Shown in pieces: positions 26,399-35,365 of a stretch of DNA of 64,000 nucleotides. Origin of the DNA: Actinomyces qiguomingii (lineage in GTDB: Bacteria > Actinomycetota > Actinomycetes > Actinomycetales > Actinomycetaceae). The translations under genes and the position numbers were made by a program. How positions within the stretch are numbered: position 1 is the first letter of the stretch; the number at the start of each line of letters is the position of its first letter. The stretch spans positions 124,001 through 188,000 of the forward strand of contig NZ_CP025228.1 of assembly GCF_004102025.1 (NCBI RefSeq), given 5' to 3'. Under the pieces are notes generated by a model, which saw only the letters and a program-made list of their open reading frames with translations, searched no databases and was not told where the DNA came from.

Positions 26399-27475
26399 CT
26401 AACTCCTTGCTCCCAGGGCGCGGCGCACGTTCCCCGTGCCCCCGTCCAGGGTGTGTATTAGGTCCAGCAGAGGCTCCCAGTCGGCGTCGAAATTGGATTC
26501 GAGCGGCACCAGCAGGCCGCGGCGCCGCCCGTAACCGGTGGCCTCGCCGCCGTGGGCGGAGGCCACCTTTGCGGCATCGACGCCGAGCCGGCGGACGCCC
26601 GGAGCGCCGATCAGCACGGCCAGGGGAGTGGGCGGGCGCCGCATAGTGACCGGCAGGGAGGCGTCCCGGCGCGCGTAGGTGCGCATGGCCAGGGCGAACT
26701 GGGGTTTGGTCTCGGTTGACAGGTCCCGGAATACCGCCATGGCCAGGTCGCGGTACTCGGTTGCTGGTGCGCCACCGGCCAGGTTGAGCTCCGCATACTC
26801 CTCTAGGCCGTTGTCAGTGCGGGAGACGCTGAGGGTTCCGGTGAACATGCCGCCGGGACCATAGCCGGCCACCACCAGGTGGACGGTGGGCATGTGCTTG
26901 CGGCAGAAGTCGGTCAGGGCGTCGCGGTCCCAGAATGCGCCGGCGGGCTCGTAACCGCCCCAGGACAGTTCGGCGCCGGGAAGCAGAATCTCGGCGACCA
27001 GTTCGACCATTTTGCCCAGCTGCGTGGTCCTCCGGGCCGGGTGGTAGGCGGAGATGGAGACGGTCAGGATTGGGAACACATCCCTTTGCACCATGTGCCG
27101 CGGGGAGATCTTCAGCTTCGGGTCAGCAAGGACCTCGAGGGTCTGGGATAGTTGCGGGACCAGACGGCCGGAGCGCAGCTCCCGGTAGGCCTCATCCTCC
27201 TCGACGAGCACTATGGTGCCGGTGGCGTCAGTGAGGCGGTCGAAGGCGGGGGTGACGGTGCTGTGCTCGGGGACCACCAGGATGGTGTGTTGGGAGCTTC
27301 CCGCGGCGCGGTGCAGCAGGTCGGCCAGCGGCTCGGTCAGGGCGGCGACGGGGCCGGGGAGCACCGTGATCCTGGCCCGGGCGCCGATCTGGGCGTCGAG
27401 CATGGGGTGGGTCATCTTGAAGGTCGGGCGCTCAGGCTGCTGCCTGCCGGGCAGGGTGAACGTTCCGCTGGGCAT
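26399..27475 (-). CDS. Hypothetical protein, DUF6177-like, possibly secretion-associated
   Basis: A 358-residue protein if ATG 27475 (MPSGTFTLPG) is used; AAGGAG lies about 12 bases upstream. A frame to 27631 is open but its first 50 residues are low-complexity. The protein seems to consist of two alpha/beta halves without signal peptide or membrane helix (HTILVVPEHSTVTPAFDRL; ELSWGGYEPAGAFWDRDALT; TPLAVLIGAPGVRRLGVD). It resembles, from memory, the DUF6177 family seen near actinobacterial type VII loci; that assignment is uncertain. Divergent from the WXG-like genes beginning at 27734. Confidence 0.6.
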   Translation of the reverse strand: MPSGTFTLPGRQQPERPTFKMTHPMLDAQIGARARITVLPGPVAALTEPLADLLHRAAGSSQHTILVVPEHSTVTPAFDRLTDATGTIVLVEEDEAYRELRSGRLVPQLSQTLEVLADPKLKISPRHMVQRDVFPILTVSISAYHPARRTTQLGKMVELVAEILLPGAELSWGGYEPAGAFWDRDALTDFCRKHMPTVHLVVAGYGPGGMFTGTLSVSRTDNGLEEYAELNLAGGAPATEYRDLAMAVFRDLSTETKPQFALAMRTYARRDASLPVTMRRPPTPLAVLIGAPGVRRLGVDAAKVASAHGGEATGYGRRRGLLVPLESNFDADWEPLLDLIHTLDGGTGNVRRALGARS

Positions 27476-27733
27476 GGGCGGGATGGGCTCCTTTACGGGT
27501 TGGGCTGTCAAGAGTGTGCCGCCGGAGTCGGACGCATCTGCCGGACCGAACTGCGGGCGACCCGCTACGGCTCGCAGGGGCTGGCCGACTCGCGGTGGCG
27601 TGACGCTTGCGTGACTGCGTGCGTGATGCAAGACTACGCCGTGAAGTCGTTTCGTGGCACCGGCGGTCCCGATTCGTCACCATGCCGGGGTGCGTAACAC
27701 TCGCATTAGATTCCTTCCTGAGGGGCATGACAC

Positions 27734-28069
27734 ATGAAGTTCGACATGGGCGCGTCCACGCTGACGACGCTTACCAAGCAGACCTCCTCCTCCAATGAGG
27801 ACCTAGGGGCGCTGGTTAAGGAGCTGGTGGCGGCGGCTGAGCCATTGGAGGGCCGTTTCAACGGCTCTGGGCGGGCCGCCTTCGACGGCTTCAAGGCCCG
27901 CACGGATGAGGTCTCGGCGGAGCTCAACGCCTCCCTGGCTGCGGTGCTGGGCGGCATCAGCGGCATGGACACCGCCTTCATACAGGGTGAGCAGGAGATG
28001 GTCGACTCCACGCGTGCCGCTGAGGGCTCGGTGAGTTTCGACTCCGCCCGCTTCAGCACCGGTCGCTGA
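27734..28069 (+). CDS. WXG100/ESAT-6-like small protein
   Basis: First gene of the type VII toxin locus, 111 residues from ATG 27734 with GAGGGG upstream. It is all helical with a central turn FNGSGRAAFDGFKAR, where Asn-Gly-Ser replaces the usual W-x-G, and helices rich in Ala, Glu and Leu on both sides. Size and pattern fit ESAT-6-type partners that pair with long toxins through type VII secretion systems. The downstream 806-residue toxin is its likely client (inference). Confidence 0.7.
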   Translation: MKFDMGASTLTTLTKQTSSSNEDLGALVKELVAAAEPLEGRFNGSGRAAFDGFKARTDEVSAELNASLAAVLGGISGMDTAFIQGEQEMVDSTRAAEGSVSFDSARFSTGR

Positions 28070-28180
28070 TCCGACCGGATCGAGCCGGCCGCGCAAGGTT
28101 CATCTGTGAACGCTGCGGCGACCGGCGTTTAGCAGGACTTCCACGATTACACCAGTTATGTCTTCAAGGAGGGGACGAGT

Positions 28181-28492
28181 ATGGCCAACCAGATCGACAA
28201 GCGTTCTTACGACGTCGGCGCATCCCAGGAGGTGCAGGCGAACTTCGAGCGGGTGGCCTCCCGGCTCGAGAGCCTGATCAACCAGCGTGACAGTGACGTC
28301 AAGGCCGCCATGGCCCAGTACCAGGCGGACGGGGTGTCGGATGAGTACCAGGCCAAGGAGCTGCGCTGGAAGAATGCCGCCGGTGAGGTGCGGGGGATCA
28401 TTGCCACGCTGCGGCAGTCGATGCAGACCACGGATGAGGGCGCCCAGTCCGCCCTGCAGCGCGCCCGCCGGGCCGTGGATGAGATCGGTTGA
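28181..28492 (+). CDS. ESAT-6-family small protein
   Basis: A 103-residue helical protein. A strong ribosome site (AAGGAGGGG, 28166-28174) precedes ATG 28181. The centre YQADGVSDEYQAKELRW has the Trp of the turn shifted relative to classical W-x-G, and both flanking helices are amphipathic and charged. Databases label similar actinobacterial proteins as pore-forming ESAT-6 family; that name is from memory and the activity is unproven here. Second gene of the locus; the next gene starts within or right after its stop. Confidence 0.75.
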   Translation: MANQIDKRSYDVGASQEVQANFERVASRLESLINQRDSDVKAAMAQYQADGVSDEYQAKELRWKNAAGEVRGIIATLRQSMQTTDEGAQSALQRARRAVDEIG

Positions 28493-28497
28493 CGGCG

Positions 28498-28869
28498 GTG
28501 TCATCGTGGGATATTGACCCCGAGGGCGTGGCGCAGGTGCTGGCGGAGGAGCAGGCGCTGGTGGACTCAACCCCGGGCCAGGAGGGCGATTTCACCACTG
28601 CCCTCAACGGCGTCGGCACTGAACTGAACAACGCGATCACGCCATGCACCGATGCCAGCGGCATGGGTACGAACTCCAACGGGGAGGAGCTCATGCAGTC
28701 GGCACTTGTGGCCAGCGCGATCATCGACTGGTTCGATACGCACAAGCCGGACTTCGAGTCCATCACCACGACGATCAGCAACGTGCTGAACAACACCGTC
28801 AGCGCCGTTAACGCTTACCAGCAGCACGATGAGGCGGCCGCGCTGGAGTTTCAGCGCAAGGCCAAGTGA
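28498..28869 (+). CDS. Small type VII-associated protein, DUF6507-like
   Basis: About 123 residues. Candidate starts are TTG 28489, overlapping the previous stop, or GTG 28498 (VSSWDIDPEGV); the latter is given. The SWDIDPxGV opening is, as I recall, typical of DUF6507 proteins that neighbour WXG genes. The rest is helical (FTTALNGVGTELNNAITPC; SALVASAIIDWFDTH). Lies 25 bp before the toxin gene, so probably a secretion partner or chaperone for it (inference). Confidence 0.65.
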   Translation: MSSWDIDPEGVAQVLAEEQALVDSTPGQEGDFTTALNGVGTELNNAITPCTDASGMGTNSNGEELMQSALVASAIIDWFDTHKPDFESITTTISNVLNNTVSAVNAYQQHDEAAALEFQRKAK

Positions 28870-28894
28870 CACCCCGACGTAGTGAGTTGACCCT

Positions 28895-31315
28895 ATGGCT
28901 ACCCCCTTTGATGAGACGAAGATCCCCGCGGCGGGCTTCGACGTCGAGTCGCTGAGCACGACGGCTACGAACCTGAAGGCGAAGGCCGGTGACCTGCGTA
29001 CTACCGGTTCGGATGTGAAGACCAAGTGGGCCGGTATCCAGAACGTATACAAGGCACCGGAGCAGGAGACCCTGTATGCCGCCATGGATCCGGTGGCGAC
29101 GGACACCGACACGCTGGCCACCGCCCTGGAGAGCATGGCCGGCTACCTGAGCACCTTCGCGGACTCGATGTCCGGTATCAAGGCGCGGGCGCAGACCTTG
29201 AAGAACGATGCCATCGCCTTCAAGGCCAAGATCAAGGACAATCCGGAGTGGGACCACGATCAGGATCTGGTCAATGAGAACAACGGCCTGATCACCACCG
29301 CCAACGCCATCCAGGTGGACATGTGGGATGCGGAGAGGACCTGCGCCAACAACATCCGCGCCCTGGACGGCCTGGAGGGCTACCACGCCAACCCCACGGG
29401 GGATGACGACCAGCTCGGTTACGGCTACTCGGAGATTCCCGATGACACCGAGGGCCTGCCCTGGGGCAGCCCGGTGGATCGTCAGGACGCCTGCCCGAAG
29501 AAGGCTGCTGTGTCAACTAAGCGCTTCCTGTGCGACGGCCTGGTGTGTGAGGGTCTGGGCGGCATGGTCAACGGCGTGCTGAATCTGGGCGGGTTAGAGT
29601 TCGAGGGTAGCGATGGCTTCACCCACGACTGGGATCGCGCTGCGTCCACATGGAAAGGCATGAGTATGCTGCTCGGCTTCACCTGGAATGAGGACGGTAG
29701 CTATGACGGTTGGCGAAAGGAGACGCTGGGCGACGCCTGGAAGGAGACCGGTAAGGGCATTGTCTGCTGGGACCTGTGGGCGGATGACCCGGCCCGAGCT
29801 TTTGGCGGAGCGTTGTTAAATGTCGCTTCGTTCGTGCTGCCCGGTCTGGGAATAGCAACTAAAGTCACCTCCGGAGCCTCCAAGGTGGGTAGGACCGCGC
29901 GTTGGGCTGCTGTGGCGGGCAAGGTGCTGAACTACCTGGACCCGCTGGGCATGGTGGTTGATGTGGCGTTGGGCAGGGGTCTTAAGGTTGTTCTGGGTAA
30001 GGTTGATTTGAACTTTACTGATCTTGACTTGCCTGGCCGCAGGGGTAGGGCGGATGGCGTCGCTGATGTGAGTGTTGATGTTGAGGCTCGCACTGGTCTG
30101 CCTGATGTGGGTGTGGATGTTGATGGTGGGGTGCGGAGCCCACGTACCCACGGTGATGGGAGTAACCGGACTCCGGATGTGGATGGGGTTGATCTGGGGC
30201 GCAGCGACGTGGACGTGCCTGGCACGCGGCGTACCCCGGACGTGGACGCCGCTCCTGATGCGCCCGATGCGCCACATGCCCGCGGTCGTGATGGGGGCGA
30301 CGTGCCGGAGGGCGGCCGTAGGTCGGATGCCGATGCGACGCCCGACGGTGGCAGGAGTCCTGATGGGGATGTGAATCCGGACGGGCGCACCCCCGATGCG
30401 GATGCGCCTGATGGGGTGCGTCGGACGCCTGACGGTGATGCGGCTTCTGATGGCGGCCGCACGCCGGACGGGGATGGGGTTGCGTCGGATGGGGAGCGCT
30501 CGCCGGAGGTCAAGGACTCGCCCGACACCGAGCAGCGCACGCCGGACTATGATCCGGATAAGGATGCGTTCAACCAGGAGCATCGTCCCAGCACGGAGCA
30601 GACGGTTAAGGTTGATGCTGACAGTCCGTTGGTTCCGAAGCCGACTAAGCCCTTTGGTAAGGGTGTGGACTTGGACCCGAATACCTGCTACGAGGTGGAG
30701 GGTCGTGGGAAGTACTACACCAATGATGCCGGGGAGATCGTGCATGTGGAGGCGGACTCGGCGGTGGAGCGGCAGACGTGGCTGGGTAGAAGCAGTACTA
30801 CGATGAATCCGGATTTGAAGGATCCTCTGCCGAATGCGACGTATACGGTGGATGGTAAGTTCCATTACACGACTGATGAGTGGGGTCGTACGGTGCGTCT
30901 TCAGGTGGATCGTCTGGATGTGGTGCCCGAGGGTGAACGGTATCGGTCTGAGTCTGCGCAGAAGCGCATCGGCCATTACGGTGACGGTCTTGGTGGTGGT
31001 TATCAGGGTGGTCACATGGCTGGAGCGGAGTACGGGGGTCCGCCGGAGGACATTAACGTGGTGCCGATGAAAGAGTCGGTGAATGGTAATCATCCGGGTA
31101 GCTTCTACGAGCTGGAGAAGGAGATTGTCAAGAATCCGGACGGGCATCGTAGCATTGACATTACTATCGAGTACGACGGTCCGCCGACGAACGCTGACTC
31201 AGTGACCAGGTTGGGGGACGTGAACCCAACAGACAGAGTACCGACGGAGTTTGTTGTTAAGTGGGTGGACCAGAATGGTGTTGTGCAGGAACGGCCGTTC
31301 GTGAACCGTGAATGA
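28895..31315 (+). CDS. Polymorphic toxin with type VII N-terminus and DNA/RNA non-specific nuclease tip
   Basis: An 806-residue modular toxin from ATG 28895. Residues 1-160 are helical and WXG/LXG-like (secretion module). About 300-370 hold a hydrophobic segment (LLNVASFVLPGLGIATKV). About 385-565 are Asp/Gly/Arg/Pro-rich linker (TPDGD, SPDGD repeats). The tip, from about residue 590, matches the YeeF-type Endonuclease_NS_2 pattern: QKRIGHYGDGLGGGYQGGHM with the catalytic His near residue 707, then GGPPEDINVVPM, a helix, IDITIEYDGPP and a final FVVKWVDQNGVV hairpin. It likely degrades nucleic acid in competitor cells. Immunity is encoded 35 bp downstream. Codons in the tip end in T far more often than in neighbours. 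Confidence 0.85.
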   Translation: MATPFDETKIPAAGFDVESLSTTATNLKAKAGDLRTTGSDVKTKWAGIQNVYKAPEQETLYAAMDPVATDTDTLATALESMAGYLSTFADSMSGIKARAQTLKNDAIAFKAKIKDNPEWDHDQDLVNENNGLITTANAIQVDMWDAERTCANNIRALDGLEGYHANPTGDDDQLGYGYSEIPDDTEGLPWGSPVDRQDACPKKAAVSTKRFLCDGLVCEGLGGMVNGVLNLGGLEFEGSDGFTHDWDRAASTWKGMSMLLGFTWNEDGSYDGWRKETLGDAWKETGKGIVCWDLWADDPARAFGGALLNVASFVLPGLGIATKVTSGASKVGRTARWAAVAGKVLNYLDPLGMVVDVALGRGLKVVLGKVDLNFTDLDLPGRRGRADGVADVSVDVEARTGLPDVGVDVDGGVRSPRTHGDGSNRTPDVDGVDLGRSDVDVPGTRRTPDVDAAPDAPDAPHARGRDGGDVPEGGRRSDADATPDGGRSPDGDVNPDGRTPDADAPDGVRRTPDGDAASDGGRTPDGDGVASDGERSPEVKDSPDTEQRTPDYDPDKDAFNQEHRPSTEQTVKVDADSPLVPKPTKPFGKGVDLDPNTCYEVEGRGKYYTNDAGEIVHVEADSAVERQTWLGRSSTTMNPDLKDPLPNATYTVDGKFHYTTDEWGRTVRLQVDRLDVVPEGERYRSESAQKRIGHYGDGLGGGYQGGHMAGAEYGGPPEDINVVPMKESVNGNHPGSFYELEKEIVKNPDGHRSIDITIEYDGPPTNADSVTRLGDVNPTDRVPTEFVVKWVDQNGVVQERPFVNRE

Positions 31316-31350
31316 TGCTGTGCCGTGGGTATTGTGAGGAGGATGGCGTC

Positions 31351-31854
31351 ATGAGGAGTGAGATGTCTGCTGAGGAGATGCTCGGCGAGATTGAGGTTGG
31401 TCTTGCTGGTTGGCTGAAGAGGGTCGGTGGTGAGCGGGTTGACACGTACATGGTGGGAATAGGGCTGGTGCAGCATCGTAATTCTTGGGTGGTGATCGAT
31501 GGTGTGAGGGAGTCCGCGGACATCGATTACGAGGTAACCCGTCATATGAACCATTTGCGTGCTGCGCAGGTGGTTCCTGGTTGGGGTGCGTGGACGTGGT
31601 GTCGGTTGTGGATGGATGCGTCTGATGGGGTGTTGCATCAGGAGTGTGATTGGATGCGTGAGCCGGATTTTGGTTCGGTGCCGGCGGGTGCTGGTGAGTA
31701 TGCGATTGAGTTGGATCGGTTTCCGCGTGATCCTGAGTTTGTTCCGGGGTGGTTGGCTGAGCGTGCTGCGGCGTATGAGAAGCGTAAGGAGCGTAATGCT
31801 CGCAGGCGTGAGGCTCGTCGTCGTAAGCGTGAGCAGGAGCGCGGTGGTGACTGA
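31351..31854 (+). CDS. YezG-like immunity protein A (cognate to the full-length toxin)
   Basis: 167 residues from ATG 31351, with GAGGAGG at 31336-31342. The N-terminal half carries VGGERVDTYMVGIGLVQH, then IDYEVTR. The C-terminal half, shared by all copies, has GAWTWCRLWMDASDGVLHQE, CDWMREPDF and ELDRFPRDPEFVPGWL, which recalls the YezG/DUF600 layout W-L-x-G-DYxxxxF-Y. The end is a basic tail (EKRKERNARRREARRRKR). As the first gene after the intact toxin, it should neutralise it. Almost identical to copy H at 38691-39191. Confidence 0.75.
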   Translation: MRSEMSAEEMLGEIEVGLAGWLKRVGGERVDTYMVGIGLVQHRNSWVVIDGVRESADIDYEVTRHMNHLRAAQVVPGWGAWTWCRLWMDASDGVLHQECDWMREPDFGSVPAGAGEYAIELDRFPRDPEFVPGWLAERAAAYEKRKERNARRREARRRKREQERGGD

Positions 31855-31862
31855 CCGATTGA

Positions 31863-32492
31863 GTGTGTTCTGCGGGTGCGGGGGATTCGCCTGATGCCGG
31901 TGAGATTGTGCATGTGGAGGCGGATTCGGCGGTGGAGCGGCAGACGTGGCTGGGTAGAAGCAGTACTACGATGAATCCGGATTTGAAGGATCCTCTGCCG
32001 AATGCGACGTATACGGTGGATGGTAAGTTCCATTACACGACTGATGAGTGGGGTCGTACGGTGCGTTTTCAGGTGGATCGTCTGGATGTGGTGCCCGAGG
32101 GTGAACGGTATCGGTCTGAGTCTGCGCAGAAGCGCATCGGCCATTACGGTGACGGTCTTGGTGGTGGTTATCAGGGTGGTCACATGGCTGGAGCGGAGTA
32201 CGGGGGTCCGCCGGAGGACATTAACGTGGTGCCGATGCTGAAGGAAAGGAATCGGGGTATCGGCAACACCTATGCTGAAAGTTTCAAGGCGCTGGAGGAT
32301 GACATTGCGAAGAATCCGGACGCCTACTGGAGCATTGACATTACTATTGAATATGACGGTCCTCCGGCGAACGCGGACTCCGTCACTCGTCTCGGTGATG
32401 TCAGCCCAACAGACAGAGTGCCAACTGAGTTCGTTGTCAAGTGGGTTGACGAGGGCGGTGTTGTGCACAGAGAACCATTTGGAAACAGATAG
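31863..32492 (+). CDS. Orphan toxin tip B (full nuclease domain, no secretion module)
   Basis: Repeats the toxin tip from AGAGDSPDAGEIVHVEADS to its end, with the nuclease centre (IGHYGDGLGGGYQGGHM) intact. There is no ribosome site; the GTG at 31863 is only a nominal start. The middle differs from tip A (LKERNRGIGNTYAESFKALE instead of KESVNGNHPGSFYELEKE), while the tail FVVKWVDEGGVVHREPF is of the same type as A. It is probably silent and serves as recombination stock. Confidence 0.6.
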   Translation: MCSAGAGDSPDAGEIVHVEADSAVERQTWLGRSSTTMNPDLKDPLPNATYTVDGKFHYTTDEWGRTVRFQVDRLDVVPEGERYRSESAQKRIGHYGDGLGGGYQGGHMAGAEYGGPPEDINVVPMLKERNRGIGNTYAESFKALEDDIAKNPDAYWSIDITIEYDGPPANADSVTRLGDVSPTDRVPTEFVVKWVDEGGVVHREPFGNR

Positions 32493-32525
32493 CTAGCACA
32501 TGATTGCGACGGTACAGAAAAGAGT

Positions 32526-33044
32526 GTGAGCACGGTGGAGGAATTAACATGGGATGATCTCCGTCGCACAATTGAGGATCTTCTTCATGCATGGTTGAAT
32601 GAGGTTGGCGGAGAGCGTGTCGACACATACATCGTAGGTATCGGCCGGGTGCAGCACCTTGTTTCTTGGGTGGTGATTGATGGTGTGAGGGACTCTGCGG
32701 ATGTCGATTATGAGGTAACGCGACTAATGGATCGTTTGCGTGCTGCGCAGGTGTTGCCTGGTTGGGGTGCGTGGACGTGGTGTCGGTTGTGGATGGATGC
32801 GTCTGATGGGGTGTTGCATCAGGAGTGTGATTGGATGCGTGAGCCGGTTTTCAGTCGTGCTTCTGGTGATGTGCGTCCGGGGCCGGGTGATTGTTGGAGT
32901 GAGTTGGAGCGGTATCCGCGTGATGATGAGTTTATTCCGGATTGGTTGCGTAGGGGGTATGAGGCGGAGTTGAAGCGGCGTGAGCGTAATGCTCGTCGTC
33001 GTGAGGCGCGTCGTCGTAAGCGTGAGCAGGAGCGCGGCGACTGA
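32526..33044 (+). CDS. YezG-like immunity protein B
   Basis: 172 residues from GTG 32526. The N-terminal half (EVGGERVDTYIVGIGRVQH) belongs to the same subtype as A and H, agreeing with the A-type tail of the toxin tip just upstream. The C-terminal half uses the second common form, EPVFSRASGDVRPGPGD with ELERYPRDDEFIPDWLRR, and the basic tail RRERNARRREARRRKREQE. It starts 33 bp after toxin tip B. Confidence 0.75.
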   Translation: MSTVEELTWDDLRRTIEDLLHAWLNEVGGERVDTYIVGIGRVQHLVSWVVIDGVRDSADVDYEVTRLMDRLRAAQVLPGWGAWTWCRLWMDASDGVLHQECDWMREPVFSRASGDVRPGPGDCWSELERYPRDDEFIPDWLRRGYEAELKRRERNARRREARRRKREQERGD

Positions 33045-33092
33045 GCCTGTGCTGCTTTGCGTCGTCCTGGGTGAGCCTGGGGCGGTGTCGCG

Positions 33093-33616
33093 ATGTGCCC
33101 GGATTTGAGGGATCCGTTGCCGAATGCGACGTATGCGGTGGATCGGAAGTTCCACTACACGACTGATGAGTGGGTTCGTACGGTGCGACTTCAGGTGGAT
33201 CGTCTGGATGTGGTGCCCGAGGGTGAACGGTATCGGTCTGAGTCTGCGCAGAAGCGCATCGGCCATTACGGTGACGGTCTTGGTGGTGGTTATGATGGTG
33301 GTCACTTGGCCGGAGCGGAGTACGGGGGTCCGCCGGAGGACATTAACGTGGTGCCGATGCTGGAAGAAAGGAACCGGGGTATCAGCGACACTTATGCTGA
33401 GAGCTTCAAGGCGTTGGAGGATGAAATAGCGAAGAATCCCGACGCCTATCGCAATATCGACATACGTATCGAGTACGACGGTCCGCCCGCCAACGCGGAT
33501 TCTGTGACTAGGCTGGGGACGTGAACCCCACCGACAGAGTACCGACGCGGTGGAGAGTGCTCTCGCAGGACGCCAACGGGGTGGCAAGGACTCCGGAGAC
33601 GTTTAGAAATCGGTGA
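33093..33616 (+). pseudogene. Orphan toxin tip C, 5' truncated and frameshifted
   Basis: Begins in the middle of the tip (PDLRDPLPNATYAVDRKFHY) and keeps the centre as GGGYDGGHLAGAEYGGPPED. At the conserved run before GACGTGAAC the other tips have five G; here there are four (about 33515-33518), so the frame stops early after SVTRLGT. Shifting one base restores DRVPTRWRVLSQDANGVART to the TGA at 33614-33616. The tail type is shared with tip G only. Confidence 0.75.
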
Positions 33617-33640
33617 AGGAAAACAAAGGAGATGACTAGC

Positions 33641-34159
33641 GTGTCTGGAGAACTGCAGTCCGCAGACAAGCTCATTCGAGAAACTGAAGAGTCTATAAGG
33701 GGTTGGATTCTCCAGGAGGGCGCAAACCGTATCGAAATAACTATCAACAACATCGGCAGGTATGATCAGTTTGATCCGCAGCTGACTATCGACGGTGTGA
33801 CGGGTAGAGTCATACCGCCTTACGGCATACGACTGCCGTTCGATGAGCTTCGTCGTGCGCAGGTTATTCCTGGTCGTGGTGCGTGGACGTGGTGTCGGTT
33901 GTGGATGGATGCGTCTGATGGGGTGTTGCATCAGGAGTGTGATTGGATGCGTGAGCCGGTTTTCAGTCGTGCTTCTGGTGATGTGCGTCCGGGGCCGGGT
34001 GATTGTTGGAGTGAGTTGGAGCGGTATCCGCGTGATGATGAGTTTGTTCCGGATTGGCTGCGTAGGGGGTATGAGGCTGAGTTGAAGCGGCGTGAGCGTA
34101 ATGCTCGTCGTCGTGAGGCTCGTCGTCGTGAGCGTGAGCAGGAGCGCGGTGGTGACTGA
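33641..34159 (+). CDS. YezG-like immunity protein C
   Basis: 172 residues if GTG 33641 is the start; AAGGAG at 33626-33631 is well spaced for it, whereas the ATG at 33632 abuts it. The N-terminal half (ADKLIRETEESIRGWILQEG; RIEITINNIGRYDQFDP) is closely related only to copy G. The C-terminal half is the SRASGDVRPGPGD form, ending in the basic tail RRREARRREREQERGGD. Follows the frameshifted tip C by 24 bp. Confidence 0.75.
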   Translation: MSGELQSADKLIRETEESIRGWILQEGANRIEITINNIGRYDQFDPQLTIDGVTGRVIPPYGIRLPFDELRRAQVIPGRGAWTWCRLWMDASDGVLHQECDWMREPVFSRASGDVRPGPGDCWSELERYPRDDEFVPDWLRRGYEAELKRRERNARRREARRREREQERGGD

Positions 34160-34204
34160 GTAGGTTCTGCGGGTGCGGGGGATTCGTCTGATGCCGGGGA
34201 GATT

Positions 34205-34777
34205 GTGCATGTGGAGGCGGACTCGGCGGTGGAGCGGCAGACGTGGTTGGGTAGAAGCAGTACTACGATGAATCCGGATTTGAAGGATCCTCTGCCGAAT
34301 GCGACGTATACGGTGGATGGAAAGTTCCATTACACGACTGATGAGTGGGGTCGTACGGTGCGTCTTCAGGAGGATCGTCTGGACCTTGTCGACAAGGACT
34401 TGCGATATCGGTCTGACTCTGCGCAGAAGCGCATCGGCCACTACGGGGATGGCCTTGGTGGTGGTTATCAGGGTGGTCACATGGCTGGAGCGGAGTACGG
34501 GGGTCCGCCGGAGGACATTAACGTGGTGCCGATGGCGGAGTCGGTGAACGGTAATCATCCGGGCAGCTTCTACGAGTTGGAGAAGGAGATTGTCAAGAAT
34601 CCGGGCGGGCATCGTAGCATTGACATTACTATCGAGTACGACGGTCCGCCGACGAACGCTGACTCAGTGACCAGGTTGGGGGACGTGAACCCAACAGACA
34701 GAGTGCCAATGAAGTTCACGGTTCGTAGGGTGGATGAGCATGGTGTGACAAGGAGTCGGCCGTTCATCAACAGGTAG
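34205..34777 (+). CDS. Orphan toxin tip D (full nuclease domain)
   Basis: In-frame similarity starts upstream of the nominal GTG 34205, at about 34170 (GDSSDAGEIVHVEADS). The tip is complete, with IGHYGDGLGGGYQGGHM and GGPPEDINVVPM. The stretch RLQEDRLDLVDKDLRYRSD differs from A and B, the middle follows type A (GNHPGSFYELEKEIVKNP), and the tail KFTVRRVDEHGVTRSRPF is unique. No ribosome site is seen, so it is probably not translated by itself. Confidence 0.6.
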   Translation: MHVEADSAVERQTWLGRSSTTMNPDLKDPLPNATYTVDGKFHYTTDEWGRTVRLQEDRLDLVDKDLRYRSDSAQKRIGHYGDGLGGGYQGGHMAGAEYGGPPEDINVVPMAESVNGNHPGSFYELEKEIVKNPGGHRSIDITIEYDGPPTNADSVTRLGDVNPTDRVPMKFTVRRVDEHGVTRSRPFINR

Positions 34778-34815
34778 TGGTGGACCGGTGATGTGCGTAG
34801 AAAGGAGTGTTGTGA

Positions 34816-35325
34816 GTGTCCAGGCTGTTGAACGCCGATGAACTGATGACGCAGGCTGAATCGAATATCCGCGTCTGGTTGAAAGGCGAGTCGAAAGTCG
34901 ATCGCGTTGACGTTGAAATTCAAGGCATTGGTCTCGTTCAGGACATCCTCGTGTGGGTAACCGTTGGCGGAACGAAGAGCCATAGCAGTATCCCCTACGG
35001 TGTTGCAGAGCCTACGATCTCTGACTTGCGTGCTGCGCAGGTGGTTCCTGGTTGGGGTGCGTGGACGTGGTGTCGGTTGTGGATGGATGCGTCTGATGGG
35101 GTGTTGCATCAGGAGTGTGATTGGATGCGTGAGCCGGATTTTGGTTCGGTGCCGGCGGGTGCTGGTGAGTATGCGATTGAGTTGGATCGGTTTCCGCGTG
35201 ATCCTGAGTTTGTTCCGGGGTGGTTGGCTGAGCGTGCTGCGGCGCATGAGAAGCGTAAGGAGCGTAATGCTCGCAGGCGTGAGGCACGTCGCCGTAAGCG
35301 TGAGCGGGAGCGGGGTGGTGACTGA
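34816..35325 (+). CDS. YezG-like immunity protein D
   Basis: 169 residues from GTG 34816 with AAAGGAG at 34801-34807. The first half (ESKVDRVDVEIQGIGLVQD; GGTKSHSSIPYGVAEP) is unlike the other copies, in keeping with the unique tail of tip D just upstream. The second half is nearly identical to A (REPDFGSVPAGAGEYAIEL), followed by the basic tail. Confidence 0.75.
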   Translation: MSRLLNADELMTQAESNIRVWLKGESKVDRVDVEIQGIGLVQDILVWVTVGGTKSHSSIPYGVAEPTISDLRAAQVVPGWGAWTWCRLWMDASDGVLHQECDWMREPDFGSVPAGAGEYAIELDRFPRDPEFVPGWLAERAAAHEKRKERNARRREARRRKRERERGGD

Positions 35326-35365
35326 GTTGGTTGGGTAGTTCGTCTGCGTCCTGTTACAACCAGTT

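Noticed and set aside
29816..31147. Long minus-strand frames rich in His, Ile, Thr and Arg across the toxin and immunity array
   Set aside because: The same shadow recurs at every cassette because the plus strand repeats; composition is not protein-like.
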